Assembly: GCF_938029845.1 (NCBI RefSeq)
Contig: NZ_CALHGG010000135.1
Span: 1 to 22,969, forward strand
Source: an uncultured Capnocytophaga sp.
GTDB lineage: Bacteria; Bacteroidota; Bacteroidia; Flavobacteriales; Flavobacteriaceae
Length of the DNA: 22,969 nucleotides
Direction: 5' to 3'
Below are positions 21,994 to 22,969 of the stretch, one piece after another. A program made the position numbers and the translations under genes. Positions within the stretch are counted from its first letter, which is position 1. Each line of letters starts with the position of its first letter. Below the pieces are notes generated by a model. The model was not told the DNA's origin, searched no databases, and worked only from the letters and a program-made list of their open reading frames with translations.

Positions 21994-22007
21994 ATATCTA
22001 AGTAGTT

Positions 22008-22042
22008 TTTTCACTTTTCACTCTTCGCTCTTCACTTTTCAC
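22008..22042. repeat. Heptad array abutting the acyltransferase stop codon
   Basis: Five units ttttcac, ttttcac, tcttcgc, tcttcac, ttttcac run in register up to base 22042; the minus-strand stop codon of the next gene is 22043-22045. Confidence 0.85.
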
Positions 22043-22615
22043 TTAATGAAAGTTTGGATTCCACTGCTCGGGGTATTTAGGATTTTTGTCCCTATAATAC
22101 TCCCTTATCTCGCTCATAATACTCTCCTGAGAGCGTGTCTGTAAGTCTTCTAATGAAATCGTTTTTCCTATATAGATAATTTTCTTTTTGAAATCACCTG
22201 CTCCCAATACTACAGGTACTTGAGCCGAAAGGGCTATATGATAGAAGCCCATACGCCACTTATTTACCCTCGAACGAGTGCCCTCTGGGGTTACTACTAA
22301 GCTAAAATTCTCCTTCTTATACAGATCGGTTACAAACTCCACTATATGATTGCGCTGAGAGCGGTCTATTCCCAAACCTCCCAAAGCACGAACAATCGCT
22401 CCATACCAAGCCTTGGTATGACTATCCTTAATAATGAGCTTAATAGGCTTCTCCAACTTCCAATAAGCCAATATACCTATCACAAACTCCCAATTGGAGG
22501 TATGTGGTGCCACCACCAACACACAGCGGTTAAGGGTATTCACATCACCTTGTAGTTCTATCTTCCAACCAGTAAGCCACAAAGCAAAACTACCAATCCA
22601 TTTCTTTATCTTCAT
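22043..22615 (-). CDS. PlsC-type 1-acylglycerol-3-phosphate acyltransferase-like protein
   Basis: The 190-residue protein has the short acyltransferase domain. Motif I is PHTSNWEF, with catalytic H38 and E43 (HX4E where the family norm is HX4D), motif II lies around GGLGIDRSQ (79-87), and motif III is PEGTRS (110-115), followed by KWRMGFYHIA and VPVVLGAGDF. It should acylate lysophosphatidate or a related lipid at the inner membrane. The protein is shorter than E. coli PlsC, as in the subgroup annotated in many Bacteroidota. A -7 box lies 17 bases upstream. The Glu substitution is conservative but should be checked against relatives. Confidence 0.87.
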   Translation of the reverse strand: MKIKKWIGSFALWLTGWKIELQGDVNTLNRCVLVVAPHTSNWEFVIGILAYWKLEKPIKLIIKDSHTKAWYGAIVRALGGLGIDRSQRNHIVEFVTDLYKKENFSLVVTPEGTRSRVNKWRMGFYHIALSAQVPVVLGAGDFKKKIIYIGKTISLEDLQTRSQESIMSEIREYYRDKNPKYPEQWNPNFH

Positions 22616-22632
22616 AGGTAAGATTTTGAGGG

Positions 22633-22640
22633 CAAAGATA
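22633..22640 (-). promoter_or_regulatory. Candidate -7 box for the acyltransferase gene
   Basis: The minus strand reads TATCTTTG, an exact TAnnTTTG, 17 bases ahead of the ATG at 22615. The -33 position falls on a T run next to the heptad array. Confidence 0.5.
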
Positions 22641-22658
22641 CAATTTTTTAGAGAAAAA

Positions 22659-22721
22659 GTAAAAGGTAAAAGGTAAAAGTTGTTGGTTAGTAGTTAGTGG
22701 CTAGTGGTTAGTGGCTAAGTT
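22659..22721. repeat. Nine-unit heptad array upstream of the acyltransferase gene
   Basis: Units gtaaaag x3, then ttgttgg, ttagtag, ttagtgg, ctagtgg, ttagtgg, ctaagtt, all in one 7-base register. The second half is close to the reverse complement of the GACCACT/AACAACT units at 21226-21253. The 354-base stretch from 22616 to the window end has no credible gene and holds only this array, a 26-bp tandem repeat, a hairpin and another heptad array. Confidence 0.9.
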
Positions 22722-22722
22722 A

Positions 22723-22774
22723 CTTCCACTGGTGCGTTTCTTGCAGCTCCTCCGCTGGCGCGTTTCTTGCAGCT
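22723..22774. repeat. 26-bp tandem duplication
   Basis: Bases 22723-22748 and 22749-22774 match at 23 of 26 positions and share gcgtttcttgcagct. They are GC-richer than the surroundings. A related gagcttgtagctc inverted repeat follows at about 22792-22804. Confidence 0.8.
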
Positions 22775-22848
22775 CGTGCCTATAATACATAGAGCTTGTA
22801 GCTCTCTTATAGTAGATATGCCTATGTGTTGAGTACTGATAACAAAAC

Positions 22849-22882
22849 AAGAGAGACTTTCCATTAGTGGAAAGTCTCTCTT
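22849..22882 (-). terminator. Strong hairpin, probably terminating a minus-strand gene right of the window
   Basis: A perfect 15-bp stem (22849-22863 with 22868-22882) encloses the tetraloop ttag. On the minus strand the stem is followed by gttttgtt, T-rich; on the plus strand by ctctagtt. This favours termination of minus-strand transcription entering from beyond 22969. Confidence 0.6.
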
Positions 22883-22911
22883 CTCTAGTTATTGTTATAT
22901 CCTTCTTTAGG

Positions 22912-22946
22912 CATTCTTCACTATTCATTCTTCACTATTCACTATC
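22912..22946. repeat. Five-unit heptad array at window end
   Basis: Units cattctt, cactatt, cattctt, cactatt, cactatc in register, ending in the palindrome ctatcgatag. The vocabulary matches the array at 9043-9130 (complement of agtgaat/aagagtg). Confidence 0.85.
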
Positions 22947-22969
22947 GATAGAGTGTAAAGTGTCCTTTG

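Noticed and set aside
22701..22928. 75-codon minus-strand open frame at the right end
   Set aside because: It consists of translated tandem repeats and a hairpin, with no start context or homology.
1..22969. Defence system, prophage, integrative element or toxin-antitoxin pair
   Set aside because: No integrase, transposase, nuclease, phage or toxin-like reading frame was found on either strand; the genes are core metabolic and envelope functions.

Overview
The window looks like chromosome of a Bacteroidota bacterium of the Flavobacteriaceae type. Base composition is moderately AT-rich. Promoters carry the Bacteroidota -33 TTTG / -7 TAnnTTTG signature, start codons lack Shine-Dalgarno sequences, and several families are typical of the phylum (DUF4270 lipoprotein, DUF4350, DUF3109, a divergent Fur). 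Capnocytophaga is a possible genus, but the sequence alone does not prove it. I see no insertion sequence, prophage, CRISPR array, rRNA or tRNA. This is mostly core genome, with unusually repeat-rich intergenic gaps.

Layout, left to right. (1) 1-6.0 kb, plus strand: the 3' end of rpsA with a strong terminator, an LTA-synthase/sulfatase-fold membrane enzyme, then a tight fur-purA-DUF4270 operon behind a well-formed promoter. (2) 6.1-15.3 kb, minus strand: one long run of eight genes read from 15.26 kb down. The first six are SpoIIM-like, a polytopic membrane protein, DUF4129, DUF4350, a MoxR ATPase and DUF58. They overlap or nearly touch, and together with the divergent RDD gene at 15.28 kb they form a recognisable envelope-associated MoxR module. 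They are followed by a PepSY/flavodoxin/FAD-NAD(P) transmembrane reductase and a polysaccharide deacetylase. (3) 16.0-17.5 kb: a duplicated 35-bp element, an azurin-type lipoprotein with its own promoter, a bidirectional terminator, and a degenerate fumarylacetoacetate-hydrolase-like protein. (4) 17.5-22.6 kb: housekeeping genes rsmD, a DinB-fold protein, purN, coaD, folC, a small ferredoxin, a Cys-rich DUF3109 protein and a PlsC-type acyltransferase. (5) 22.6-22.97 kb: a gene-free end holding heptad repeats, a 26-bp tandem duplication and a long hairpin.

The least explained signal is in the gaps. At least seven places hold tandem arrays with an exact 7-bp period (9.04, 18.03, 21.17, 21.84, 22.01, 22.66 and 22.91 kb). 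They share a limited vocabulary (GTGAANA, AGTTAAT, TTAGTGG and their complements), and several run exactly up to a stop or start codon. A second family, with a palindromic ACGYAATWWATTGCGT core and a 55-bp ungapped tail, occurs at about 6.05 and 21.93 kb. The other main points are the probable FAH pseudoenzyme and the seven-gene MoxR/DUF58/SpoIIM/RDD membrane module.
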